Source: Streptomyces aureus (lineage in GTDB: Bacteria; Actinomycetota; Actinomycetes; Streptomycetales; Streptomycetaceae). From it: DNA of 64,000 nt. The notes beneath the pieces are model-generated. The model was not told where the DNA came from. It saw nothing but the letters and a program-made list of their open reading frames with translations, and made no database searches. The position numbers and the translations under genes are program-made. The stretch spans positions 124,001 to 188,000 of the forward strand of contig NZ_JNZD01000001.1 in assembly GCF_000725495.1 (NCBI RefSeq), written 5' to 3'. Below are positions 15,863 to 23,024 of this stretch, in pieces (the first letter of the stretch is position 1; each line of letters starts with the position of its first letter).

Positions 15863-16813
15863 TCAGCCGAGCGCGCTCGTCGCCCGCCACTGGTCCCAGT
15901 CCAGGTTCCAGTCGCCGTAGCCGTTGCCGACGGCGACCGTGTCCCGGGAGTTGACGACCTTGACCACGTCGCCGGGTATGACCTCGTCGAAGAACCGCTT
16001 CGCGGGACCGCCGGTGGCGAGGCCGACGCAGCCGTGCGTGACGTTCTGGCGGCCGCCGTAGGTGTTCGCCTTCGGGTTCTGGTGGAGGTAGGTGCCCGAG
16101 GTGGTGAGGTGGACGGCGTAGTAGTAATAGTCCTTGTACGCGTCGCCGTAGCCGACCGACCGGGAGTCCATGAGCACCCTGGACGCCTTGTCGGAGACGA
16201 CCATCGTGCCGTTCCAGGTGTCCATCCCCGGCGCTCCCGCCGTGATGGGGATCCGGCGCGACGATCCGGCCGTTTCGAGCGTCATGAAGTGTGTACGGAC
16301 ATCCACTGTGGCGACGAGGGAGCGGCCCACCGTGAAGTGCCTAGTGATTCCGGCCCCGGCCCGGACGGTGACCGCCGTTCCGGGCTTCCAGTACGCGCGG
16401 GGCCGGAAGTCGACGCGCTGCCCGTCGGCGAGATTGCGGTCCTTGACCCACCCCCAGGACCCCTCGACGTCGGCGGTGACCTTCAACTGCTTTTCCACGT
16501 CGGCCCGTTCGGCCACGGGTATCGGACGGCTGAAGGTCACCGAGATCGGCATGCCGACACCGACGGTCTGCCCGTCGGCGATGTTGACGTGCGCGCCCGT
16601 CAGGGACTTGAGCGGTGTGGCGGAGGGCTTCGGCCGGGCCGTGCCCGTGGTCCCGTGCGTTCCGGCGGTCGGCCTGCCCCCCGGCTCGGCCCCCCTGCCC
16701 TCTCCGTCGGCCACTGCCTGCGCCGAGCACCCGGCGAGCGCGAGCACGCACACGGCCGCGGCGCTCCAGGTGCGGGCCAGACGGCCGCGGCCGCCTCTCC
16801 GTCCCGTGGTCAT
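15863..16813 (-). CDS. L,D-transpeptidase lipoprotein (Ig-like plus YkuD domains)
   Basis: Protein of 316 residues. The signal peptide ends in lipobox LAGC (about residues 25-28). An Ig-like domain spans about residues 70-165, and a YkuD catalytic domain about 180-310. The active-site motif THGCVGLATGG (about residues 268-278) carries the nucleophilic Cys, with an upstream LHQNP histidine. The family forms 3-3 cross-links in peptidoglycan outside the membrane. AGGGGG precedes the ATG. It diverges from the ECF sigma gene across 111 bases, so joint control under cell-wall stress is plausible. Confidence 0.92.
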   Translation of the reverse strand: MTTGRRGGRGRLARTWSAAAVCVLALAGCSAQAVADGEGRGAEPGGRPTAGTHGTTGTARPKPSATPLKSLTGAHVNIADGQTVGVGMPISVTFSRPIPVAERADVEKQLKVTADVEGSWGWVKDRNLADGQRVDFRPRAYWKPGTAVTVRAGAGITRHFTVGRSLVATVDVRTHFMTLETAGSSRRIPITAGAPGMDTWNGTMVVSDKASRVLMDSRSVGYGDAYKDYYYYAVHLTTSGTYLHQNPKANTYGGRQNVTHGCVGLATGGPAKRFFDEVIPGDVVKVVNSRDTVAVGNGYGDWNLDWDQWRATSALG

Positions 16814-16897
16814 GGTGATCCCCCTGTGGTGTGTTTCGATGTGCGACGTACGGGACCTGTACGCACGGCGGGAACGGCTGGGTTGCACACGGCCGGA

Positions 16898-16913
16898 GAA
16901 TCTTCGGAGATTC
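16898..16913 (+). promoter_or_regulatory. hairpin next to the sigma-factor ribosome site
   Basis: A perfect stem GAATCT-TCGG-AGATTC ends 11 bases before the sigma ATG at 16925, immediately upstream of the G-rich ribosome site. The tetraloop is compact. It might tune translation or serve as a protein site in the 111-bp divergent region. A GGAAC at 16871-16875 resembles an ECF -35 element, but I could not find a convincing -10 partner. Confidence 0.4.
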
Positions 16914-16924
16914 GGGCGGGGGGC

Positions 16925-17479
16925 ATGACCGAGGAAGAGTTCGACGCGTTCTACGCGACCGCGTTCCCCCGACTGACCGGCCAGCTCTACGCGTTCACGG
17001 GGGATCACGGAGAAGCGCAGGACGTCGTACAGGAGGCGTTCGTCCGCGCCTGGGACCGGCGGCGGGAGTTCCTCGCCGACGGCGCCCCCGAGGCGTGGAT
17101 ACGGACGGTGGCGACCCGGCTGGCGGTGAGCCGCTGGCGCCGGGCCCGCCGCTGGCTGGAGTTGGTGCGCGGGACCCCGCCCGCCGACCACACGCCGGGC
17201 CCCGGGCCCGAGCGCACCGCCCTGGTGACCGCGCTGCGCACACTGCCCGAGGCGCAGCGGATGGCGATCGTTCTGCACCATCTGTGCGACTTGAGTGTCG
17301 AGCAGGTAGCCTCCGAAACCGGTGCTCCCGTGGGCACGGTCAAGGCCCGGCTCTCCCGCGGCCGGGCGGCGCTGGCACGGGTGCTCTCGGAGGATTCGGC
17401 GGACCTGGCCGGCTCCGCGCGTCCGTCGGGCTCCGCGGGCGTGCCGGGCAAGGAGAGGGAGGACGACCGTGTCCGATGA
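16925..17479 (+). CDS. ECF RNA polymerase sigma factor, SigE-like family
   Basis: Protein of 184 residues. Region 2 includes DHGEAQDVVQEAFVRAWDRR (about residues 27-46), and region 4 includes LPEAQRMAIVLHHLCDLSVEQV and GTVKARLSRGRAAL (about 103-150). A variable Ser/Gly/Pro tail of about 30 residues follows. It directs RNA polymerase to a stress regulon. The stop overlaps the next gene by 11 bases, typical of sigma/anti-sigma pairs. The divergent L,D-transpeptidase is an obvious candidate target. Start chosen at the ATG after GGGCGGGGGG. Confidence 0.9.
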   Translation: MTEEEFDAFYATAFPRLTGQLYAFTGDHGEAQDVVQEAFVRAWDRRREFLADGAPEAWIRTVATRLAVSRWRRARRWLELVRGTPPADHTPGPGPERTALVTALRTLPEAQRMAIVLHHLCDLSVEQVASETGAPVGTVKARLSRGRAALARVLSEDSADLAGSARPSGSAGVPGKEREDDRVR

Positions 17480-18149
17480 ACTCACCTCCGCCCTGCGCGC
17501 GCTGGCGACGGAGGCGGAACGGCCCCCGGAGCTGAGCGGTGCGGAGATCCGGGGCCGGGCGACGGGCCGCAGGCGCCGCCGCCGTACGGCCGTGGCCGCG
17601 GCCGGGGTCTGTGTCGCGGGCGTGCTCGCCCTGCTCCTCGTGGTGGACCCGGGCGGCGGGACGCGGCACCGGACACCGCCGGCCGCGAGCCCCACCGTGT
17701 CCGCGAGCCCTCCGCTGTCATCGCCGGACGCCACGATCGACCTGGGCACACGCGAGCTCTCCGTGGGCGGGCTCCGGCTGACGCTCAACGGCGACAGCCT
17801 GAACGGGTACACGTCGGCCTTCCGGACGACGGTCGCCGCGAAGGCGGCCCATGTGAGGTTCTCCGGCAAGACGGTCGGCCTCGACGACAACTACTCCTTC
17901 ATGGCCACCTGGGTGCTCGAACTCACCGGGCCCGACGGCAGGACGGACTACGTCGGCGCCATGCCGCACGACGGGAGCGTCTACAGCTCTCCCCGCGGCT
18001 GGATCGGCCTGGACCCGGACGACGCCAAGCTGCTGTACGAACGGCTCGAACCGGGAGCGACGGTCGAGATCAAACCCTCGTCCGGGGACACGACGGCACC
18101 GGGCACGAGCGCGGGCACAGGCACCGGCACCGGCACCTCGGGCGGCTGA
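17469..18149 (+). CDS. single-span membrane protein, putative partner of the ECF sigma factor
   Basis: Protein of 226 residues. A cytoplasmic N-terminus of about 40 residues ends in a run of Arg, followed by one hydrophobic helix (about residues 41-60), a Ser/Pro linker, and an extracytoplasmic beta-rich domain (about 95-205) ending in a Gly/Thr tail. It lacks the H-x3-C-x2-C zinc motif of ZAS anti-sigma factors. The layout still fits a membrane anti-sigma factor or regulator of the upstream sigma factor. The GTG at 17469 has GGGAGG six bases upstream and overlaps the sigma gene by 11 bases. Confidence 0.78.
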   Translation: MSDELTSALRALATEAERPPELSGAEIRGRATGRRRRRRTAVAAAGVCVAGVLALLLVVDPGGGTRHRTPPAASPTVSASPPLSSPDATIDLGTRELSVGGLRLTLNGDSLNGYTSAFRTTVAAKAAHVRFSGKTVGLDDNYSFMATWVLELTGPDGRTDYVGAMPHDGSVYSSPRGWIGLDPDDAKLLYERLEPGATVEIKPSSGDTTAPGTSAGTGTGTGTSGG

Positions 18150-18197
18150 CGCGGCCGGGTGCCGGAGGACGGCCCGGTGTACCGCTGCCGTCCGGCT

Positions 18198-19541
18198 TCA
18201 GAGGGGCGGCTGGGCCGGGGCCGGGCCGAGGGTCGTCGTGCCCGGGGCGGTGCGGTGGCCCAGGCCCGTGCGGTAGGCGTCCAGGGCCGCCTCCACCCGG
18301 CCGGTGCGCCGCAGCAGGTCGCCGAGCAGCCGGCACAGGTCCGCCAGGTCGCCCGCCGCGCCCGCCCGCTCCAGCAGGCTCATCGCCCGTACGTAGTGCT
18401 CCTCGGCCGCCTCGGTGTCCCGGGTGTCCTCCGCGATGATCCCGAGCAGACGGTGCGCGGCGGCCGCGTGGATGGCGCCCCGCTCGGAGTTCAGGTCGCC
18501 GAGCACCCGCCGCAGCAGTTCGTCGGCTTCCTCGGACTTGCCGCGCCGGTGCAGCACGTCGGCGAGCTCCACCGCGACCTGGCTGGTGTAGAGCGCGGCC
18601 CGCTTCGCCGAGAGCATGGCCTGCGCCTCGCGCAACTCCTCCTCCGCACGCTCCAGTTCACCGTTCTGGGCGTACAGGTACCCGCGCATCCAGTGGCAGT
18701 TGGCGAGTTCGGTGCGGATCTGGAGCTGGCGGTACAGCTCGGCGGCCTTGGCGAGGGACACGTCGGCCTCGGCCATACGACCCTCGGCGATCATCGTCCG
18801 CGCCACCGACCGGTGCATCCGCGCCACCAGGGCCGGGTCCTGGACCTGGGAGGCGAGGGTGAGCGCGAACTCGGCCGCCTGGGCGGCGCGGGCGTGGGCG
18901 CCCATGTCCATGTAGGGCGCTATGACTCCCGTGTAGAGGAGGAGCAGTGCCTCGGGATCGTGCAGGCCGGTCCGGTTGAGCTCGTCGAGGGTGGACTCGA
19001 ACAGATAGCAGGAGTAACGGAGTTCACCGGCCAGATAGTGGGAGACCGCCCGGCCGCGCACGGCGGGCACCCGCTGCGGGAGCGGCGCGTCGCCCAGCCG
19101 CTGCTCCGACTCCTCGAAGCGCCGCTGCGCCGTCTCCAGGTCCCCCGTGTCCAGGGCGCATTCGCCGAGTCCGAGCAGGGCGGCGGCCTGTTCGGCGACC
19201 AGCCCGTGGTCCTCCGCCTCGGCGAGCAGACCGGCGTACGTCGCCGCGGCCACCTCGGCCTCTCCGGTGGAGAGCGTGCGCTGAGCGTCCGTCAGTCGCA
19301 GGCGCAGATCGGTGGCGAGATGGGCGGGCCGCCCCGTCGCGAGCTCCTCGTAGGCGACACCGAGGCGGCCGGCTATGTGCCGCAGCGCGGGCTCGGAGGC
19401 CCGGACCCGGCCGGCCTCCAGAGTGGAGATGTACGCGGGCGTGTACACCGGCTCCGCGAGCTGTTTCTGCGTCAATCCGCGTTCCGTGCGCAGCTGTTGC
19501 ACCCTGCGCCCGATGATCTCAGGGTCGTCCCGCTCCGCCAT
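18198..19541 (-). CDS. XRE-type HTH regulator with tetratricopeptide repeats
   Basis: Protein of 447 residues. Residues about 10-64 form a Cro/C1 helix-turn-helix (VQQLRTERGLTQKQLAEPV, then YISTLEAGRVRASEPALRHIA). About 340 residues of helical TPR-like pairs follow (for example AAALLGLGECALDTGDLETAQRRFEES, split over residues about 115-145). The arrangement matches HTH-TPR receptors of the RRNPP class in Firmicutes, which bind small peptides; many actinobacterial relatives have no known ligand. It diverges from a small secreted-peptide gene, and both share a GCATGCTTA element near their starts. No ribosome site precedes the ATG; the CATGCT hexamer six bases upstream suggests a leaderless message. 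Confidence 0.87.
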   Translation of the reverse strand: MAERDDPEIIGRRVQQLRTERGLTQKQLAEPVYTPAYISTLEAGRVRASEPALRHIAGRLGVAYEELATGRPAHLATDLRLRLTDAQRTLSTGEAEVAAATYAGLLAEAEDHGLVAEQAAALLGLGECALDTGDLETAQRRFEESEQRLGDAPLPQRVPAVRGRAVSHYLAGELRYSCYLFESTLDELNRTGLHDPEALLLLYTGVIAPYMDMGAHARAAQAAEFALTLASQVQDPALVARMHRSVARTMIAEGRMAEADVSLAKAAELYRQLQIRTELANCHWMRGYLYAQNGELERAEEELREAQAMLSAKRAALYTSQVAVELADVLHRRGKSEEADELLRRVLGDLNSERGAIHAAAAHRLLGIIAEDTRDTEAAEEHYVRAMSLLERAGAAGDLADLCRLLGDLLRRTGRVEAALDAYRTGLGHRTAPGTTTLGPAPAQPPL

Positions 19542-19545
19542 GGGC

Positions 19546-19554
19546 TAAGCATGC
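19546..19554. promoter_or_regulatory. TAAGCATGC element at the regulator start
   Basis: TAAGCATGC lies five bases before the regulator start codon and overlaps its apparent -10 (CATGCT, read on the minus strand). The same nonamer forms half of the 16-bp palindrome at 19651-19666 by the peptide gene. This fits an autoregulatory operator; it is an inference. Confidence 0.4.
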
Positions 19555-19611
19555 CATCAAGCCGAGGCGAGTCGGTCCGGCTTTTGACTACTGTCCGGCC
19601 CCGGGACCCCC

Positions 19612-19641
19612 TTGCGACCGAAGCCCGGAAGCCTCTACGTT
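19612..19641 (+). promoter_or_regulatory. possible promoter of the small secreted-peptide gene
   Basis: TTGCGA at 19612-19617 and TACGTT at 19636-19641 with an 18-bp spacer. Transcription would start near 19648, just before the palindrome at 19651-19666, where a bound protein would block it. Confidence 0.35.
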
Positions 19642-19650
19642 AAGCGCCGG

Positions 19651-19666
19651 ATTAAGCATGCTTAAT
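19651..19666. promoter_or_regulatory. perfect 16-bp palindrome, candidate operator
   Basis: ATTAAGCATGCTTAAT is a perfect palindrome and strikingly A/T-rich for this genome. A further TTAAGC lies 12 bases upstream at 19640-19645. It sits 25 bases before the start of the secreted-peptide gene. The divergent XRE-TPR protein is the natural candidate to bind it. Confidence 0.6.
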
Positions 19667-19691
19667 ACGCCGCTGTTGTTGCGAGGTCACC

Positions 19692-19865
19692 GTGCTCCGA
19701 CGTATTTCCGCGCGCTACTCCAGAGGTCTCCTCGCCGCCGTCATCGCGGTCGCCGCGCTGGTCACGGCGGCGAACATCGGTCCGGCGAGAGCCGCCGAAG
19801 GGACCCCCGCGGCCCCCGCCTCCGTGCGCACGGCGCAGCATCAGGGACCGTCCGCGGGCCGGTGA
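19692..19865 (+). CDS. small secreted peptide precursor
   Basis: A 57-codon frame, too short for most gene callers. It starts at GTG with GAGG six bases upstream. The product has a basic start (LRRISARYSRG), a hydrophobic core (LLAAVIAVAALV, about residues 13-24) and an A-R-A-A type cleavage site near residue 35, which would release a peptide of about 22 residues ending QHQGPSAGR. No cysteines and no lanthipeptide or lasso features. It is divergent from the XRE-TPR regulator and preceded by a 16-bp palindrome. It could be the precursor of a signalling peptide sensed by that regulator. That is inference, but the gene-start signals and codon use support it as real. Confidence 0.55.
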   Translation: MLRRISARYSRGLLAAVIAVAALVTAANIGPARAAEGTPAAPASVRTAQHQGPSAGR

Positions 19866-19937
19866 CGGCCCCTCCCGCCGTCGTACGACAGCGGTCGATC
19901 CCCCGTACGCGGGAAGCACGACGCCTACAGTGACCGC

Positions 19938-21185
19938 GTGACCTCTACCGCCGCCCGCACCGCGCTGGACCTCACGGCCGATCTTCCGGTCCCCGCCCTG
20001 GAGGACCTCTACCGGGACCTGCACCGGCATCCCGAACTGTCGCTGCGCGAACACCGTACGGCCGCCGTCCTCGCGGAACGGCTGCGCGCGGCCGGGTACG
20101 AGACGACCGAGGGCGTGGGCCGCACGGGCGTCGTCGGCGTCCTGCGGAACGGGGACGGGCCCACCGTCCTGCTGCGCGCCGACATGGACGCGCTGCCCGT
20201 CGCCGAGGAGACCGGGCTCCCGTACGCCTCCGGGACCGACGGGGTCATGCACGCCTGCGGCCACGATCTGCACGTCACCTGGCTCGCGGGCGCGGCCCGT
20301 GCGCTCGCCGACGGACGGGACACCTGGTCCGGGACGCTGGTGCTGGTCGGACAGCCCGCCGAGGAGACCGGCCAGGGCGCCGCCCTCATGGTCGCGGACG
20401 GCCTGCACGAACGCTTCCCGCGCGCCGACGTCCTGCTCGGCCAGCACGTGGCACCCGGCCCCGCCGGGCTGTACGCGCACTCCCCGGGCCTGATCATGTC
20501 GGCCTCGACCGATCTCGACATCGTCGTCCACGGGCGCGGCGGCCACGGATCGCGGCCGGAGGCGACCGTCGACCCGGTGGTGACCGCCGCCTACATCGTG
20601 ACGCGGCTCCAGACCGTCGTCAGCCGGGAGATCGCGGCCCGGGAGTCCGCCGTGCTCACGGTGGGCCGGATCGAGGCGGGCACCCGGCACAACATCATCC
20701 CGTCCGAGGCACGGATCTCCCTGAACCTGCGCACCCAGTCGCCGGACATGCGGGAGCGGATGATCGCGGCCGTGCGGCGGATCGCGGCGGGCGAGTGCGC
20801 GGCCGCCGGCTGCCCCGCCGAGCCCACGGTCACCGTCGGCAACGACTTCCCGGTCACCGTCAACGACCCCGCGACCGACCACCGGATCGCCGCCGTGCAC
20901 GGCGAGGTGTTCGGCGCCGGGACGATCCTCGACCCCGGACCGGCCATGGGCAGCGAGGACTTCCCCCGGCTCGCGGCCGGCCGGATCCCGTACTCCTACT
21001 GGTTCGTGACCAGCACCCCGGCCGACGTCTGGAACGCGGCTCCGGGGAGCGACGACCTCATGACCCGGCTCGCCGCCGTCCCCAGCAACCACAGTCCGCA
21101 CTTCGCCCCCGACCTGTCCACGGTCGCGCCCGGCGTCCGCACCCTGGTGTCGGGCGCGCTGGCGGCCCTGTCGGACGAGGGCTGA
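19938..21185 (+). CDS. M20D family amidohydrolase
   Basis: Protein of 415 residues of the hippurate hydrolase/IAA-amino acid hydrolase type. It has RADMDALPVAEETGLPYAS (about residues 77-95), MHACGHDLHVTWL with the metal-binding Cys and His (about 103-115), PAEETGQGA (about 139-147) and GSEDFP near residue 338. It hydrolyses an N-acyl amino acid or related amide in the cytosol; substrate unknown. A TACAGT hexamer six bases before the GTG, with no ribosome site, marks a probable leaderless start. It follows the small secreted-peptide gene by 72 bases in the same direction, so a shared transcript or a peptide-processing link cannot be excluded. Confidence 0.9.
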   Translation: MTSTAARTALDLTADLPVPALEDLYRDLHRHPELSLREHRTAAVLAERLRAAGYETTEGVGRTGVVGVLRNGDGPTVLLRADMDALPVAEETGLPYASGTDGVMHACGHDLHVTWLAGAARALADGRDTWSGTLVLVGQPAEETGQGAALMVADGLHERFPRADVLLGQHVAPGPAGLYAHSPGLIMSASTDLDIVVHGRGGHGSRPEATVDPVVTAAYIVTRLQTVVSREIAARESAVLTVGRIEAGTRHNIIPSEARISLNLRTQSPDMRERMIAAVRRIAAGECAAAGCPAEPTVTVGNDFPVTVNDPATDHRIAAVHGEVFGAGTILDPGPAMGSEDFPRLAAGRIPYSYWFVTSTPADVWNAAPGSDDLMTRLAAVPSNHSPHFAPDLSTVAPGVRTLVSGALAALSDEG

Positions 21186-21198
21186 CCGACCCCGGAAC

Positions 21199-21420
21199 GG
21201 GCGCTTCCTCCGGACCGGGCGCTTCCTCCGGACCCGGGGCCTCCTTCCGACCGGGCGGAACCGCCGGGCCTCCGGGCGGTGCGGACCCGGCGGCACCGGT
21301 CGGCTCATGCGGCGCCCGCTCAGGCTCGGGTCGGCTCGGCCTGGGTCAGCTCAGGCTCGGGTCGGCTCAGGCCCGGATCAGTTCAGGTCTGGGGGTCTCG
21401 TCAGGTCTGGGTGTCCGCTC
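21199..21420. repeat. degenerate tandem repeats between convergent genes
   Basis: Two exact copies of gggcgcttcctccggacc (21199-21216, 21217-21234) are followed by a diverged third. From about 21306 a second family built on ctcaggctcgggtcgg and ctcaggcccggatcag runs into the end of the minus-strand gene at 21419. No gene is supported in 21186-21418. Confidence 0.7.
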
Positions 21421-22849
21421 AGGCCTGGGTCCCCAACTGGCTCAGCTGGCGCTGGACATGGTCGAGGGCGCCCTCCCGGCGTCCGGGGACCCGCCGTCTC
21501 AACCAGGCCAGTTCCGCACCGAGTTCACGGGCCCGCCCGGGGTCCTGGACCCGGCCCCACTGGTGGTGCGCGCGGTCCACGGCCGACTCCACCTCCGGGG
21601 CGCCCGGGTCCTGCCCCGCGTCCAGCCGGGTCGCCGCGAGGGCGAGCCAGCCACGGCAGCTGCGCTCCGCGTCCCCGGCGAACATCGCCAGGTCCGCCCG
21701 CACCTCCATCCAGTGCAGCACCTGCTCGGACCCGGCTCCGTGGGTCCGCAGCGCGTCCCGCTCCCACCGCCCGGCCAGCGCGAGGGCGTCGTCGTGACGA
21801 CCGTCCCGGACGGCCTCGGTGATCTCCCCGTGGGGGTCGGGGACCGCCGGACCGACCCGCACCTCCGTCCGGCCGGACGACGCGGGGGAGGGCACGGACG
21901 GACCGCGCGACACCGCCGCCACGGGCACGGCCGCCACGGGCACGGCAGCCACGGGCACCGTCGACGACGTCGGCAGCACGGACACCACGGGCGCCACGGG
22001 CACCGCCATCGACACCGGCGATACCGGAGGCGCGGGCGGCGCGGGAACCACGTCCGGGGGGACGGGCGGGCGCGGCGGGGGTCCGGGCGCGGTGCCCGGC
22101 GGGGCCGTGACCGTCGTGAACTCCGGTGCCGGGGGCCATGGCCGACCGGCCCACGCCCGCCCGGGCGCGAGCACGCGGTCCTCCGCCCCCGGCCGGGCGC
22201 TGCCCTCGCCCGACACCCTCGTCAGCGCCTGCTGGTGGAGCTGGGCGGGAGGGGGCCGGTGGCCGCTGCGGAGCAGGGTCGCCACCGCCCTCATGTACGC
22301 CGGCTGCGCCACCGCCCGGCGGCCCGGCGGCGGGGCGACGCGGCCGTACAACTCCGCCGACGGGCCCGCCGTGAGGGGACGTGAGGCGATGAACTCCCAG
22401 GTGTCGGCGTCTGCGTGGAGGTCGACGAACACCGTCGTCGACCCGGGCGGGCGCAGCCGGAGTTCGTCGGCGATCCAGCGCCAGGGGAACGCCGTGTACC
22501 GGACCGTCGACGGGGTGGTGCGGGCCAGCGCGAGGTGCGGAAGCCGCTGGCGGCGGTCCAGTTGGAGCTGGCCCGTCACGAACATGGTCAGCGGTCCGGA
22601 CGCCGTCGCCGCCGCGCGCAGCCGGGTCAGCACGGCCTGCGGCTCCAGCGGGTCGGCGAGTTCGACGACGTTCGCCGTGTCGGTTCCCGACAGCACCGGC
22701 GGGGCGACGGCCGCGAGCACGGGGAGCACGGAGGCCGCGTCCACCAGACACCCCTTGCCCACCGGCGAGGCCGCGAGGAGCAGCACGGTTCCGGGCACAG
22801 GTTCCCTCCCCCATCGATCGGACACAGCAGCACCGTAACGGCTGCGCAT
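21419..22849 (-). CDS. orphan protein with a Pro/Val-Ala repeat linker
   Basis: Protein of 476 residues that I do not recognise. The N-terminal third (about residues 15-165) is a compact alpha/beta domain beginning PGTVLLLAASPVGKGCLVDA, with alternating hydrophobic strands as in caspase-like or Rossmann-like folds, but I see no clear His-Cys dyad. A Pro-rich linker with three PVAAV units spans about residues 240-320. The C-terminal part (about 340-470) is helical (ALALAGRWERDALRTHG, then a row of TPR-like helices). The ATG at 22849 has no clear ribosome site; a GTG at 22825 is possible. A scaffold or regulatory role is a guess. Confidence 0.65.
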   Translation of the reverse strand: MRSRYGAAVSDRWGREPVPGTVLLLAASPVGKGCLVDAASVLPVLAAVAPPVLSGTDTANVVELADPLEPQAVLTRLRAAATASGPLTMFVTGQLQLDRRQRLPHLALARTTPSTVRYTAFPWRWIADELRLRPPGSTTVFVDLHADADTWEFIASRPLTAGPSAELYGRVAPPPGRRAVAQPAYMRAVATLLRSGHRPPPAQLHQQALTRVSGEGSARPGAEDRVLAPGRAWAGRPWPPAPEFTTVTAPPGTAPGPPPRPPVPPDVVPAPPAPPVSPVSMAVPVAPVVSVLPTSSTVPVAAVPVAAVPVAAVSRGPSVPSPASSGRTEVRVGPAVPDPHGEITEAVRDGRHDDALALAGRWERDALRTHGAGSEQVLHWMEVRADLAMFAGDAERSCRGWLALAATRLDAGQDPGAPEVESAVDRAHHQWGRVQDPGRARELGAELAWLRRRVPGRREGALDHVQRQLSQLGTQA

Positions 22850-23024
22850 GCAAAGAGGGGAAGCGAAGGGGACGAACGCCCCTGTCCGGCCGAAGGCTTG
22901 GGCACGGGGTGGCCGCCCGGCCGGGGAAGGCGACGGCCCGGGGGAACGCCCTGTTCATCGAGGCCGCCGCCCGCCGTGGACCGGACCCCTGGGCCGCCGC
23001 CCGCCGCGAGTGAGGCCGCCGTGG

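Noticed and set aside
19658..19933. Alternative ATG frame of 91 codons over the secreted-peptide gene
   Set aside because: Arg/His-rich composition, no signal peptide, and starts inside the palindrome; the GTG frame has ribosome site and secretion signal.
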